64,000 nucleotides of DNA. Source: Branchiostoma floridae. Taxonomy: Eukaryota > Chordata > Leptocardii > Amphioxiformes > Branchiostomatidae. The stretch's first letter is position 1, and each line of letters starts with the position of its first letter. The notes below the pieces were generated by a model. It saw only the letters and a list, made by a program, of their open reading frames with translations, was not told where the DNA came from and searched no databases. The translations under genes and the position numbers were made by a program. The DNA lies in the NCBI RefSeq assembly GCF_000003815.2, contig NC_049982.1:3681953-3745952 (forward strand), written 5' to 3'. Below, piece after piece: positions 21,360-32,400 of this stretch.

Positions 21360-22155
21360 NNNNNNNNNNNNNNNNNNNNNNNNNNNNNNNNNNNNNNNNN
21401 NNNNNNNNNNNNNNNNNNNNNNNNNNNNNNNNNNNNNNNNNNNNNNNNNNNNNNNNNNNNNNNNNNNNNNNNNNNNNNNNNNNNNNNNNNNNNNNNNNNN
21501 NNNNNNNNNNNNNNNNNNNNNNNNNNNNNNNNNNNNNNNNNNNNNNNNNNNNNNNNNNNNNNNNNNNNNNNNNNNNNNNNNNNNNNNNNNNNNNNNNNNN
21601 NNNNNNNNNNNNNNNNNNNNNNNNNNNNNNNNNNNNNNNNNNNNNNNNNNNNNNNNNNNNNNNNNNNNNNNNNNNNNNNNNNNNNNNNNNNNNNNNNNNN
21701 NNNNNNNNNNNNNNNNNNNNNNNNNNNNNNNNNNNNNNNNNNNNNNNNNNNNNNNNNNNNNNNNNNNNNNNNNNNNNNNNNNNNNNNNNNNNNNNNNNNN
21801 NNNNNNNNNNNNNNNNNNNNNNNNNNNNNNNNNNNNNNNNNNNNNNNNNNNNNNNNNNNNNNNNNNNNNNNNNNNNNNNNNNNNNNNNNNNNNNNNNNNN
21901 NNNNNNNNNNNNNNNNNNNNNNNNNNNNNNNNNNNNNNNNNNNNNNNNNNNNNNNNNNNNNNNNNNNNNNNNNNNNNNNNNNNNNNNNNNNNNNNNNNNN
22001 NNNNNNNNNNNNNNNNNNNNNNNNNNNNNNNNNNNNNNNNNNNNNNNNNNNNNNNNNNNNNNNNNNNNNNNNNNNNNNNNNNNNNNNNNNNNNNNNNNNN
22101 NNNNNNNNNNNNNNNNNNNNNNNNNNNNNNNNNNNNNNNNNNNNNNNNNNNNNNN
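21360..22155. other. Assembly gap (796 N)
   Basis: A sized gap, probably estimated from clone pairs. It could hide GTPase exons. Confidence 0.99.
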
Positions 22156-22842
22156 ATCACTGTCATTTAGCACAGAAGAAGCAGTCTGAGTTTACATTTA
22201 CTTTTCAGTTATTGTCTTTTTTATTTGCTGAAACTAAAGGGGATTTTAAAGATGCTGACGCTACATTTTTTGAGGATTTTGCGTCCATGGTGACACTAGT
22301 ACTTCGCAGTTGTCCTCAAAATGACCTGAGCCCTGGCCACGTATGCAGGGCATTCTGGACAACAAATTATGAACCTCTTCGCGTATTCTGTGTCTGGTCC
22401 CCTCCACTGCTGTCAGCTTCACGTAACGTCTTACTCCAGGCGGCTTTGAAGTCCCCGTAATGACCTGCCCTCCCCGTGCGGGCCCGACAGCGGAGAGAGC
22501 ACCAGTTATCCTTTGAAATTTGTTCCACACCGAAGGAAATATGCACCAAATCACCGCTCCCGGAGTTTTAGCGACGGCCGAATTCGTCCTCAAAAATTCC
22601 CAGACTGTTGCTGGTGCTTTAGAACCCGAATCATGTTCGATTGGATTCGATTCGAACCAAAAAGAAATTCTATTCAAGACTAGTAGAGTCTAATTCTTCG
22701 AACCGAACGCGTTCTATTCAAGATTAGAACCACCTTCGTACCGAACGCGCGTTCCATTTCGGCTGAAATTTAGCATGGACTCCTATCGTCTGTACTTGTA
22801 ATAAATCTGTACTCTGTAATAAATGTGAAAGATCATTTCATA
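22156..22842. other. Non-coding stretch
   Basis: Open frames on both strands have no recognisable domain. A short repeat (GAACCGAACGCG, then TTCTATTCAAGA) recurs near 22690-22750. Confidence 0.4.
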
Positions 22843-22943
22843 TTAATCTCCAAGCAGATCTTGCGTGGCCAATTTACTCTGCTAAACTTCTTCCCCAGCT
22901 TATGTTACTGTGTTATCCCACGCAAGATTTGCTTGGAGATTAA
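22843..22943. mobile_element. CTCCAAGCAGATC-terminal MITE, about 101 bp
   Basis: TAATCTCCAAGCAGATCTTG is mirrored by CAAGATTTGCTTGGAGATTA. Inverted repeats of about 28 bp surround a 45-bp interior. It may use a TA target. Confidence 0.85.
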
Positions 22944-24332
22944 TTTCATATATCGTAGGGACAATGTCATAGGGACAGTGTCATATGGGGCACTTGCCAT
23001 GGTGTAATAGTTTGCAGGGCGACAGAGGTTATATATACGATTTATATTAACGTTACGCATTAAATGTATACCAGGTGTACCACATGTAATACATCACAGT
23101 CATTTCTAACTTTACATACTTTATTTGACATTCAAATTTGTCTGACATGTTTACCTACCCATTCCACTTCTGACCACTTGTGTAGTATCCAATCTAGCTA
23201 AGGCACACCTGCACCCAGACAAATATATTATGTAACAGTCCCTACTGTGTACTACCCCAGCTGGGGCGTGTTTACCTGTGGTACGGCTGCGCTCCCTGGG
23301 GGGTGCCTACTGTCCTTGCACCTTTTAATACTTCTGTTAACGTTACATTATGAACGCTAAGTCAGCAATTTAACCAATATTGTATCCACTCCCCTGCTTC
23401 TTTAACGTTGTTTTCCTGACGGTTCATCTAATGATCGGCAGTATCTAGCTAATCTGCAATGAGTCTATAAAATGTCGACACTTTTCCGGGTTTCCCAATC
23501 CTACATGCATCGTAACTTTTCTCCGACTGAAGATCTTGTTTATAACGTTATACCACTAACCCTGTGGCATCTAGATACGCAAACGTACTACAAACACATA
23601 AAATGGTGATTCTACTAAGATATACAGCTCCCACGACCTTGCATAAGGCCGACGACTGTTGTGTTTTCGTTACGGCGTGTGCGTTTTCCCAAGGAGGTTC
23701 TATTCAACAAGGCGTGGGTCGATAAAAGAATTATCGGGGTGTTTTCGCCATGGATAATGGACTTTCAAGATGTAAACGTTAAATAAGGATCGTTCTCAGA
23801 ATCTTTGGGGAAAGTCTTTAAGCTGTTTTGATCGCTCTGATGTTTATCTTGGCAAGTCTCGGGCTGCAGGTGACTTCCACAATCGTGCCTGTTTCTCCAA
23901 ACGAGTCAGGAATGTCATATGGGTCTGACAAGAAAAACACTCATATTATTCTGACCCCAGTTAACCTTAGAACTCACAAACAACACCTGTGCGTGTTCAG
24001 GTGGGGCCATGGTCGCCTTGCAAGGAGACTTCTTCGCCCAAGACGCGCGAGCTTTCTTCCGGGGCTCCTCAGGGGGTTCCGGAAGTTCGGGTTAGAAAAT
24101 AAAATTGCCAACATTCCTGGCAGTTCAGAGGATGGAGTCATCCCCACGAGTCTCACCTTTGGATCGGAAGTTTGTTTCCTTGTAACGTAATGTAAGGATC
24201 TTTTCTCTCTATATACGCAGCTATAGGGGGCTCACTGTTTCTCAAGTTTGCATTAAGTATAAAATCCATAAGATTCGCAGCCGGGCCTTGTTGTAATGCC
24301 AAAGGAAGCTTCTGCGTATTTGAGAAATGTCT
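22944..24332. other. Non-coding stretch with one weak exon candidate
   Basis: Nothing firm. At 24001, TGTTCAG|GTGGGGCC could be an acceptor with a phase compatible with the GTPase exon-two donor, reading about 30 Gly/Ser/Ala-rich codons to a TAG. It does not resemble a GTPase, so I do not call it. Confidence 0.35.
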
Positions 24333-24801
24333 NNNNNNNNNNNNNNNNNNNNNNNNNNNNNNNNNNNNNNNNNNNNNNNNNNNNNNNNNNNNNNNNNNNN
24401 NNNNNNNNNNNNNNNNNNNNNNNNNNNNNNNNNNNNNNNNNNNNNNNNNNNNNNNNNNNNNNNNNNNNNNNNNNNNNNNNNNNNNNNNNNNNNNNNNNNN
24501 NNNNNNNNNNNNNNNNNNNNNNNNNNNNNNNNNNNNNNNNNNNNNNNNNNNNNNNNNNNNNNNNNNNNNNNNNNNNNNNNNNNNNNNNNNNNNNNNNNNN
24601 NNNNNNNNNNNNNNNNNNNNNNNNNNNNNNNNNNNNNNNNNNNNNNNNNNNNNNNNNNNNNNNNNNNNNNNNNNNNNNNNNNNNNNNNNNNNNNNNNNNN
24701 NNNNNNNNNNNNNNNNNNNNNNNNNNNNNNNNNNNNNNNNNNNNNNNNNNNNNNNNNNNNNNNNNNNNNNNNNNNNNNNNNNNNNNNNNNNNNNNNNNNN
24801 N
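24333..24801. other. Assembly gap (469 N)
   Basis: Sized gap. Confidence 0.99.
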
Positions 24802-25043
24802 GCGGGACTGGCGCCTGACCTCACCTCAGGGGTCACGCAAGGTCAAGATATCCACTTGAAGGGGGCTTAAGTTATCGGCAGGGGAGAACACGGCAGCCGG
24901 AGGTATGACCGGACTTCACGCAGGGGTGAATGGTGCCTGTGTTGGAGGGCTTTACCTGGTGCATTCCTCACATAGACATATGAGAACCTTGATTAACGCA
25001 GCAATTCAGTTGACACATACACGACCACATAGCTACGGTCTAT

Positions 25044-25078
25044 CCAAGAAGGTTGAAATCATTTTTCAACCTCCTTGG
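25044..25078. repeat. Short hairpin CCAAGNAGGTTGAAA
   Basis: CCAAGAAGGTTGAAATCA and the mirrored TTTTTCAACCTCCTTGG form a near-perfect hairpin. A related perfect palindrome lies at 26701-26722. Confidence 0.7.
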
Positions 25079-25081
25079 TCA

Positions 25082-25211
25082 ATCTAAGCAGAGGTTGATC
25101 GGGGAAAATCGTGACCTTTTTCTTATAATAGCTGACAAAAAAGACGGCATATAAGAAAAAGGTTACGATTTTAATAGATAGATTTTCCCTATTAACCTCT
25201 GCTTGGAGAGT
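25082..25211. mobile_element. Hairpin MITE, GTGACCTTTTCC subfamily
   Basis: AAGCAGAGGTTGATCGGGG and AAAATCGTGACCTTTTTCTT are mirrored by AAGAAAAAGGTTACGATTTT and ACCTCTGCTTGGAGAGT. Confidence 0.8.
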
Positions 25212-25539
25212 ACACAAGGCTGCCACGAGGCATTTGAAACTACGGTAAACATGCTTCCAACGATTGGTAGAAACTCGGTACACCACAAGGGCCACCTTTT
25301 CGCACCCTTTGGACAAAAGTAAACCCAACTTTGCCCTTGTCTTTCTTCTTTGCCCTCCGTTTGACACCCTGCCTAGAAAAACGCCCAGGTGACTAAGAGG
25401 GGCGTGGTAGCCTGTGTTCCGCCGACAACTGGTCCTCTGCTGGTTGACTCTCTGCAAGGAGCATATATATAATGCTATGCAAAAGAGAAGTCGTGCTTTA
25501 ACAATGTAAAATACACTATGCCGCCTTATTTTCTATTAT

Positions 25540-25648
25540 GTTAGATCAGTATACTCATGTAGATAGTTCGTAGTTGCTAGTAATACATGTTACTTGCCAT
25601 ACATTGTACCTGATACAATCGTTGTGCAATAAACTTGACTGACTGACA
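25540..25648 (+). mobile_element. Probable degraded LINE 3' tail
   Basis: ACTTGCCATACATTGTACCT, then GTGCAATAAACTTGACTGAC, ending in an (ACTG)n run, resembles the 3' ends at 13.6, 19.05 and 33.96 kb. No coding sequence is attached. Confidence 0.4.
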
Positions 25649-26157
25649 ATTTATCAACCCCTAGTACCTCCTGCTTCAACTTTCTCTCACCGCGTGTGAA
25701 AGTTTGTTGAGTCATCTTAGAGTACATTACTCACAGTTTGTCAGAACTAGGTCAATACTTTCTACAGTCACCACGAAACTTTTTCTGATCAGCCAGCAGA
25801 AACCCGTCCGTCAGATGCCGTCTGTTTATTCTATGAAATCAAACTTGTTTGAAATGGGACTTTGTATTGAAATTTGTGTTGGAGTATTGAAAAGAAGGTT
25901 TATTAGCTTGTGCAGAAGCTTCTTTTCCGTGCCCCCTCCCCTATTGAATAGAGGTAAACGGGCCTTTCTGGCTTATGACACATTGTGATTTTGTCTTTCT
26001 ATATCTGCTAAGGGAGAACCAAGGAGCTCCTTCAATTGGAGAACGTGCGGTTTTCCCACGTTCGCACCCCTTCCCATCATCACTGGCATGAGAATGTAGG
26101 TGATAAGAACACACAATTCAAATGCACATAGGAAAGCACGTGTGCCCTGGGGTACGG

Positions 26158-26257
26158 NNNNNNNNNNNNNNNNNNNNNNNNNNNNNNNNNNNNNNNNNNN
26201 NNNNNNNNNNNNNNNNNNNNNNNNNNNNNNNNNNNNNNNNNNNNNNNNNNNNNNNNN
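26158..26257. other. Assembly gap (100 N)
   Basis: 100 N. Confidence 0.99.
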
Positions 26258-26700
26258 GGAAGAGACGGTCGGCTCTGGGCGCCATGTTGGATAGGTCAGA
26301 GGTCATGGGAATGTAACAGGTGTGCTGCAGACACGATGCCGTCTGTGATTGGTTGAAAAGTAGGAGCGTCATCATAAACATTCTAACATCTTTAGAAATA
26401 CTGTGCAATAATGAGATGCTGTTAGAGGATAACAAAGCTGAATTTTTCTCTCATTTCATAAAATCTGCGTTAGACTTTTGTAAGGTTGTTTGTAGGGATG
26501 TTATGATCGAATTAATATTCTTACAAATTTTCAATTTAACCCAAGTGGTTTTCCATAAAAAAACACGTTTCATTTTCAGGATAAAATATTGGGATCCAGA
26601 TTTGAATTTTGGCAATTAGGGTGTGTCATGTCGTTCTTTTGTGTTTTGTTTTTTCTCACAACATGCAGTTTGTCATCATTGTCATGTTGTTGTTGGGTAA

Positions 26701-26722
26701 CCAAGGAGGTTAACCTCCTTGG
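26701..26722. repeat. 22-bp perfect palindrome
   Basis: CCAAGGAGGTT followed directly by AACCTCCTTGG. No loop. Confidence 0.9.
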
Positions 26723-28579
26723 GGTAACTAAACACTGCATTCATTGATTCCCAATGGCAACATCAAATGTGAACTTTGTCACAACCATTGTGTGGATCTC
26801 TCAGTCGATTTAGTTAGCAAAGGAAATCCTACTCAGCTCATTAATGTAGCGTCCAGGTACTTGGATTGCTTAATAAGTTGATCAAAAGTTGGAGCATTTT
26901 TACCGAGTGCCGTACAAAATGTAACGCAACGTGTTGTTGACTGCCGTGCGCATTGAACATAACCTACCACTCGACTCAATAGATGTTTACTCAGTCATAT
27001 AATGATCCGCTTGGAGTGAGGAGTGTTGTGTGCATGTGCATATGGGTGTTAGTCACATCCTTTCAGCAGTATTTTGACAATATTCACAAATACAATCAGC
27101 TTTGTACAACTTTCGATGCTTGAAGTATAATCTTTATCTCGGCATTGTAATGTAAGTACATCCCAGAAGCTTAAGTTTCTATCAGTCTTTACATGTCCAC
27201 GCGAAAATATCAACAAGTTAAACAATGATCGTAAGCAATCCGCAAAACCTTTTGACACACATCATTGTAAACGTGAACACCGACCACAATAGGTCGGCGT
27301 GGTGGGTTTGAATTGCAAGGTGTATGATTGTTCCTGTCCCCAGATCCCCCCACCCAAGTTGAGTGTCGAAAGTTTCGTCCCTGGCAAGGCATTCAATGGC
27401 CTTCTCTGGTGCAATGAAAATACCAGGACTCCATGGAATGGTTTGGTAGCAATTGTACATTACCTGTCTCTACTCAGCAATGCTTTTGATTGATCAGTCT
27501 AGAAGTAGTACAATGGAGCACAGGAACTTCCGAGATTATTGTATTAAAGTTTTTATTCCAGAAAAGCACTCGATCAGCAATGTCACTGACTGGAAACACG
27601 TACAACAGCCAGCAGAGAAAACATAGCAACCACACAATTCAACGTTTCGTTGTTACCAATAAATACTCGTCATTTGATATCACCTTGGACACACGTCTAG
27701 TCTTTTTCTTCGTTTTTTTTTATACGCACGTGTTACAAATCGTTCATACGAAACAACTTTCGTATACGCACACGTTGTAGTCAAATCGTTCACAAGCCAG
27801 CAATAGTATGCAATCACCTAACGCTACTAGTACATTTAGATAACATATCAAACTACCAGACTTCATTATACTACGGACACTAGCACCTCGCATTGGTAAT
27901 GCCCTGGCGAGACAGTTTTTCACGTACAAGCTACACTAGTTAGATACACTTTTGAAATGTAGAGACATAAACAGATATTTGATATACAACCTATATCTCT
28001 AGACGAATCATTCTAAAGCTAATTCAGCTGTGATTCAAGTTCGAAATATAGATACAATCATACACTTTGATGCCACTTTGACAGGGCTGATTTAAGAGTT
28101 GACATTTGAACAAATCTGTTCTTTTTGTACAAAAACAGAAGTTGCAAATAAGATTTTCTTGATCCTGTATCTTTCTTGGTATACAGTTATCTGCATGTGG
28201 ATCAATCTGCATGGGTGAAATGTTACTTTGTTACTTTAAGGTATAGAAAATGTTTGGATCTTTTGCAAAAGAGGTTGAACAGTACTGTGTCGCTCGTTTT
28301 ATCATTTCTACCTTGTAGACAGTATATGATTGTTTATGTAAATATTTTGGGGGTCAACTCCCTTCTCAAACTGCAGAAAAGGTAAAAATTGCGAGAACAT
28401 TCTTATTGCTCTTGTAGGAATCGGTGCAAATTGGCCACGTTACTAGAAACGTAAACTGAAGTTACTGACACTTGGTGCAGCCTTATAGCTTAGAGAATGT
28501 GGGAATCAAACATGTTTTTCACAGGTTCGTAGGAAAACGTCTACTTGCGTCCGGTCATCCTAAATAATGCTTTTGTGGT

Positions 28580-29191
28580 TTACACTTTCAGAAGCAGATA
28601 GGCCGGATGGATAAAGTGGAAGTTCTCAATCTTATCATTCCTGAGGTATCCTCCCATCCAGTAATCATGGCCGTCTTCTGTGACTTTACCTTCCCAGTAA
28701 ATCTTTCCATTTTCCTCCGACGACCGTCCCATACTTTGCGACTCCCTGTAAGCCCTCACACAGTGTTTTTTAAGACGTTCGTCTGGCCAGACGGCGGGAT
28801 CGTAGACAGTTTTCACTACAGGGTTAAACTTGAATAGAATCCCGTTTCGTTTGCACCCAGCTTTTGCAGCGCCCTTGTTGCAGTCACAGTTTGTACAGCG
28901 GACCATTTCCCATGTTTCTTTTTCACTTCTTGCGTTTACTTGCTGTGCGTTCTCGGAGTCTGGTGGTTCGACATCGGGGCGGCAGGATATCCGGAGGGAA
29001 TAGACCCCATCAGGAATGTTGTCTCCCGGTAGTTTCTCGACTGCAGCCACAACCAACCCTCTGGACTGAGCTTTCAGTAGATAGTGGAGATCGTGGCACC
29101 CTGTCACCTGTTTCTTCTTGGTTTTGTAAATGCGATTGTGCTCAAAAGCTCCCGGAAGGAAAAGGTTTTGCATATGAGCTTTAGCGGACAT
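28580..29191 (-). CDS. Intronless 203-residue protein of unknown function
   Basis: A complete open frame from ATG (29189-29191, purine at -3) to TAA (28580-28582). The middle is cysteine-rich (CTNCDCNKGAAKAGC, about residues 97-111), which could bind a metal. It is followed by an aromatic C-terminal half (VYDPAVWPDERLKKHCVRAY, then YWEGKVTEDGHDYWMGGYL and ENFHFIHPAYLL). No signal peptide or membrane segment is evident. I do not recognise the family. It is divergent to copy A of the helical-protein array, 287 bp away, so the two could share a promoter. The ORF length and balanced composition favour a real gene; an EST or paralogue search is needed to exclude a domesticated transposon ORF. Confidence 0.6.
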   Translation of the reverse strand: MSAKAHMQNLFLPGAFEHNRIYKTKKKQVTGCHDLHYLLKAQSRGLVVAAVEKLPGDNIPDGVYSLRISCRPDVEPPDSENAQQVNARSEKETWEMVRCTNCDCNKGAAKAGCKRNGILFKFNPVVKTVYDPAVWPDERLKKHCVRAYRESQSMGRSSEENGKIYWEGKVTEDGHDYWMGGYLRNDKIENFHFIHPAYLLLKV

Positions 29192-29478
29192 GTTGAACTA
29201 CAGCAGTCTACACTATGATCCACAGAGAAATACATTAATGAGAACCACGTTGCAATTGCCTCATACGATTGACTTTGTAGAAATCGCAGCTGTTCTCTAA
29301 CCGATTCTGACACCGTGAATATATGTAATGGATAATCCCTGGTCCACCTGTTTGACGTAATAAAACCCAGGCAACGACACCGATAGTGTGAAGGTCATGC
29401 CAAGCGTTGCATACCTGTTTCCTTTGGTAGCATTAGAACAACTTTTGAACAACGAACGATCATACCGATACACTTATC
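29192..29478. promoter_or_regulatory. Candidate bidirectional promoter
   Basis: This 287-bp interval separates two divergent start codons. It contains a CRE-like TGACGTAA (29353-29360). No TATA box is obvious. The assignment comes from gene layout. Confidence 0.45.
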
Positions 29479-32400
29479 ATGGCTTCTAGTTCCTGGGAAG
29501 ACCAGTTTACCTGCAAATGGACCAGCAAAGGGCAACTGGACATCACGGGGTTTCCTAAGGATATGCCCAAATGCCTACAGTTTTACTTAATTTCCGTCAG
29601 CAGGTCAAATAACTGGCCACGGGCGCTAGAGTTGATCACCGAGGGAGAGGGACACTGTTTCATCAGTGGAACTGGTGTCTTGTTTCCGCTAGATTACGAG
29701 TCTTCAAGCAGTGAGGAAGACCATCCCAGGAGAGGACCGCTACCGGAAAATGAAGTCGAATTCTTCTCGGGAAACTTCACAAAGGTCAGAGTGAAGAAGA
29801 CTGTGTTCCTTCGCACTGTGGTTAAGTGTTTGGAGGAACGTCATGAAATCTGTGGCAAGTTGGATGGTGAAAGTGAGTTCCTGAAATATGTCACAGAAGA
29901 AACGAACCCCCATCATTTCGGAGAGACACCAGTCGGAAGTCCAGGTAAGTTTGAAACATTCAGAATAACCATTGCCATGTTTCATATGATTTGAGAAATT
30001 AAATTTGCTGCACCTGATTAGTTTGAAAATGTACATATTCAGCATTTGTGAATGTTACAACAGTATAGAAGATTTCTTGGCCTGGCATGGGTAAATCGCG
30101 CTTATAGCGACCTGTCTATCATCCACCACCCTCGAAGTAGCGGCCAGTTACAGTCCCAGACAGCAGAGTTTGCGTTACACAGACTCATTTCCCGTTTAGG
30201 AATTAAGAACAAAGTATCATTGCGCGAAAGGACCTCGAATCCTGGCGACAAGGGATTCGTAACAAATACGAACATCGGAATCGGTTATCCGGAACCCCAT
30301 TACGACAAAATCCGAAAATAAAGATTCTCTACAAATACTGAACCGTACTTTTTTCTGTATTATCTTGCGAATCAATAACAGATCCGAACATCGGATATCG
30401 TTATTCGCAGCCTCAAATCCGACAAAATCCGAAAACAAGGACTTTCAACATATACTGAGCCGTATTTACGTTCGTATCCGCAATGGATGCTGTCAGATGA
30501 AACATACGAACTTTCCATAATCTATCATATAGTCTGACCCAGAATTTGCTACAAAACGCGTACGGATACAAATCAAGAACTTTGATAAAATGGTTTGTTA
30601 TTTATACGTAATTTTTCATACAGAATTTAGCGATAACACATACATCATTGTTAAATGCTATGAAGTCGGAGAAATTATTTCGAGAATATTTATATATCAA
30701 ATCAGTTCATAATTAGACGCTTCCAAGTTCACAACCAATGTGGTTGTGGGTAGGGGTATAATCTAGACTACTAGTATACCGCGGGGTATAATCTGGCCTA
30801 GGCTAGAAAATACCCCAGGACATATTAATTATCATATAGCCAGGCGCCGCGGACCAATCAGAAGGGCCCATTCCATGTTGGTTATGACGCCATAACACAT
30901 AGATTCCGGCCAGCCTGGTGTTAAACAAAATCAACACCGGTGTTAATTCTGTTTAAAACCTGACCAATCAGAAGGAGCGATACACAGGAGATTAACCAAT
31001 CAAAATAGCACAGAGGATGAAGGAAAGATGAGACCTCGCATGGAGGAATGATCATAAATATAGTACAGTAAAAGTTTGAAAAGGTTTAACATGGCACTGC
31101 AATGTTTCGAATATTTTCTAGGAAATTTGGGTTTCAAAATGCAATCTGTGATCTCCTTACAAAATTACAAAAGAATTACAAAATTACAAAAATACAAAGA
31201 ACAAATGTGAATGATCAGAAATTCGACAAAGGAATTCACACGTTATATAGTACCAAGGTCAGGGATCTATGTGTCATACAGGAGTTTGCAATTTTGGGTA
31301 GGCTACATGATAATAACTTCGCTCACATCGGTGGTTTCATTCGGTGGTTACAGCCAAGGACCAGGCGTTATGACACCATATACACCGAGGAGTAGGTGGG
31401 TCATTAACCCTTAATTATCATATAGCCAAGCGCCGCGGACCAATCAGAAGTCCCCGTTCCACATTGGTTATGACGCAGTAACACATAGATTCCGGCCAGG
31501 CAGGTGTGTATCTCTCCTCGGATTGGCTAGAATGAATCGACACCGGCACCGTTTTTTTTTTACATTTTATTCTTCAATCGACACCGGCATCGGTTTTTTT
31601 TTACATTTTATACTTCATTCACAATGATACAATCAATGATACAATCAAGTGTGCAAGTGACCATGGTAACAAACAATAACAAAATAGATTACGTCAAAAT
31701 ATACATATACATACAACGAGCTATTATAGTTCACAACATGTCCCCTGACTTCAGTATTACACTAGTTCTGTCTGAAGAAAGAAGTGGCGAACAGAGTCCT
31801 GTAGAAGATAAGCATCAAGTTCATGGTAACCATTATGTAACTTAGTATCTCTTTACAATGAACGTTGGCACTAAAGAACTTAGCCCCACTCCCATCATAA
31901 AATGCAACAAGTAAGTGCTCACGAAACAAAAGTACTAAATAGCAAGCATCGAAATACAGATAAAAGCGGATACATCTGCAACTCAACAGTACCAGTCAAA
32001 TTGCCAGCTTATGGGCAAGACAGCAATTACTCAAGCCTTTGTTTTTCTTATTCCATACTACATATGTTCAGAAAACATGGATATTTTAATTCATGTGTAA
32101 CATTAACCTTAAGTCTGTCCCGGCACCGGTGTCGATGCAAATCGACACCGATGCCATTGTCGATTCATTTTGACCAATCAGAAGGAGCGAAAGTAAGGTA
32201 TATGCAGGCTTTGGCTAATCAAAAGGAGCAAAACATATGACAGAGCAGAGGGAATAAGTACAGAATGGCTCATTCTGTTTACATTAACATTGATAATGAT
32301 TTTTGTTGTTCTAAAAAGCCAAAGACTGCAATGTTTCGAATATTTTCTTACAAATGTATGTACCAAAGAACAAAAGTGAATTTCGACAAAGGAAGTCACA

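Larger units (their letters stand above)
25649..28579. other. Intergenic stretch
   Basis: Apart from the N-gap (26158-26257) and a 22-bp palindrome, I see no supportable exon. Short open frames lack domains and splice context. Confidence 0.45.

Noticed and set aside
21120-22460. A 446-residue open frame
   Set aside because: Most of it is the N-gap read as open; the readable flanks carry a MITE and no domain. The frames spanning 24153-24859 are rejected for the same reason.
22261-22677. Minus-strand 138-residue open frame
   Set aside because: No domain, low-complexity ends and no splice or promoter context.
24001-24093. Third exon of the GTPase (GGAMVALQGDFF and on)
   Set aside because: The phase is compatible and an AG is present, but the residues do not resemble the region after GKS in Ras-like GTPases, and the frame stops after about 30 codons.
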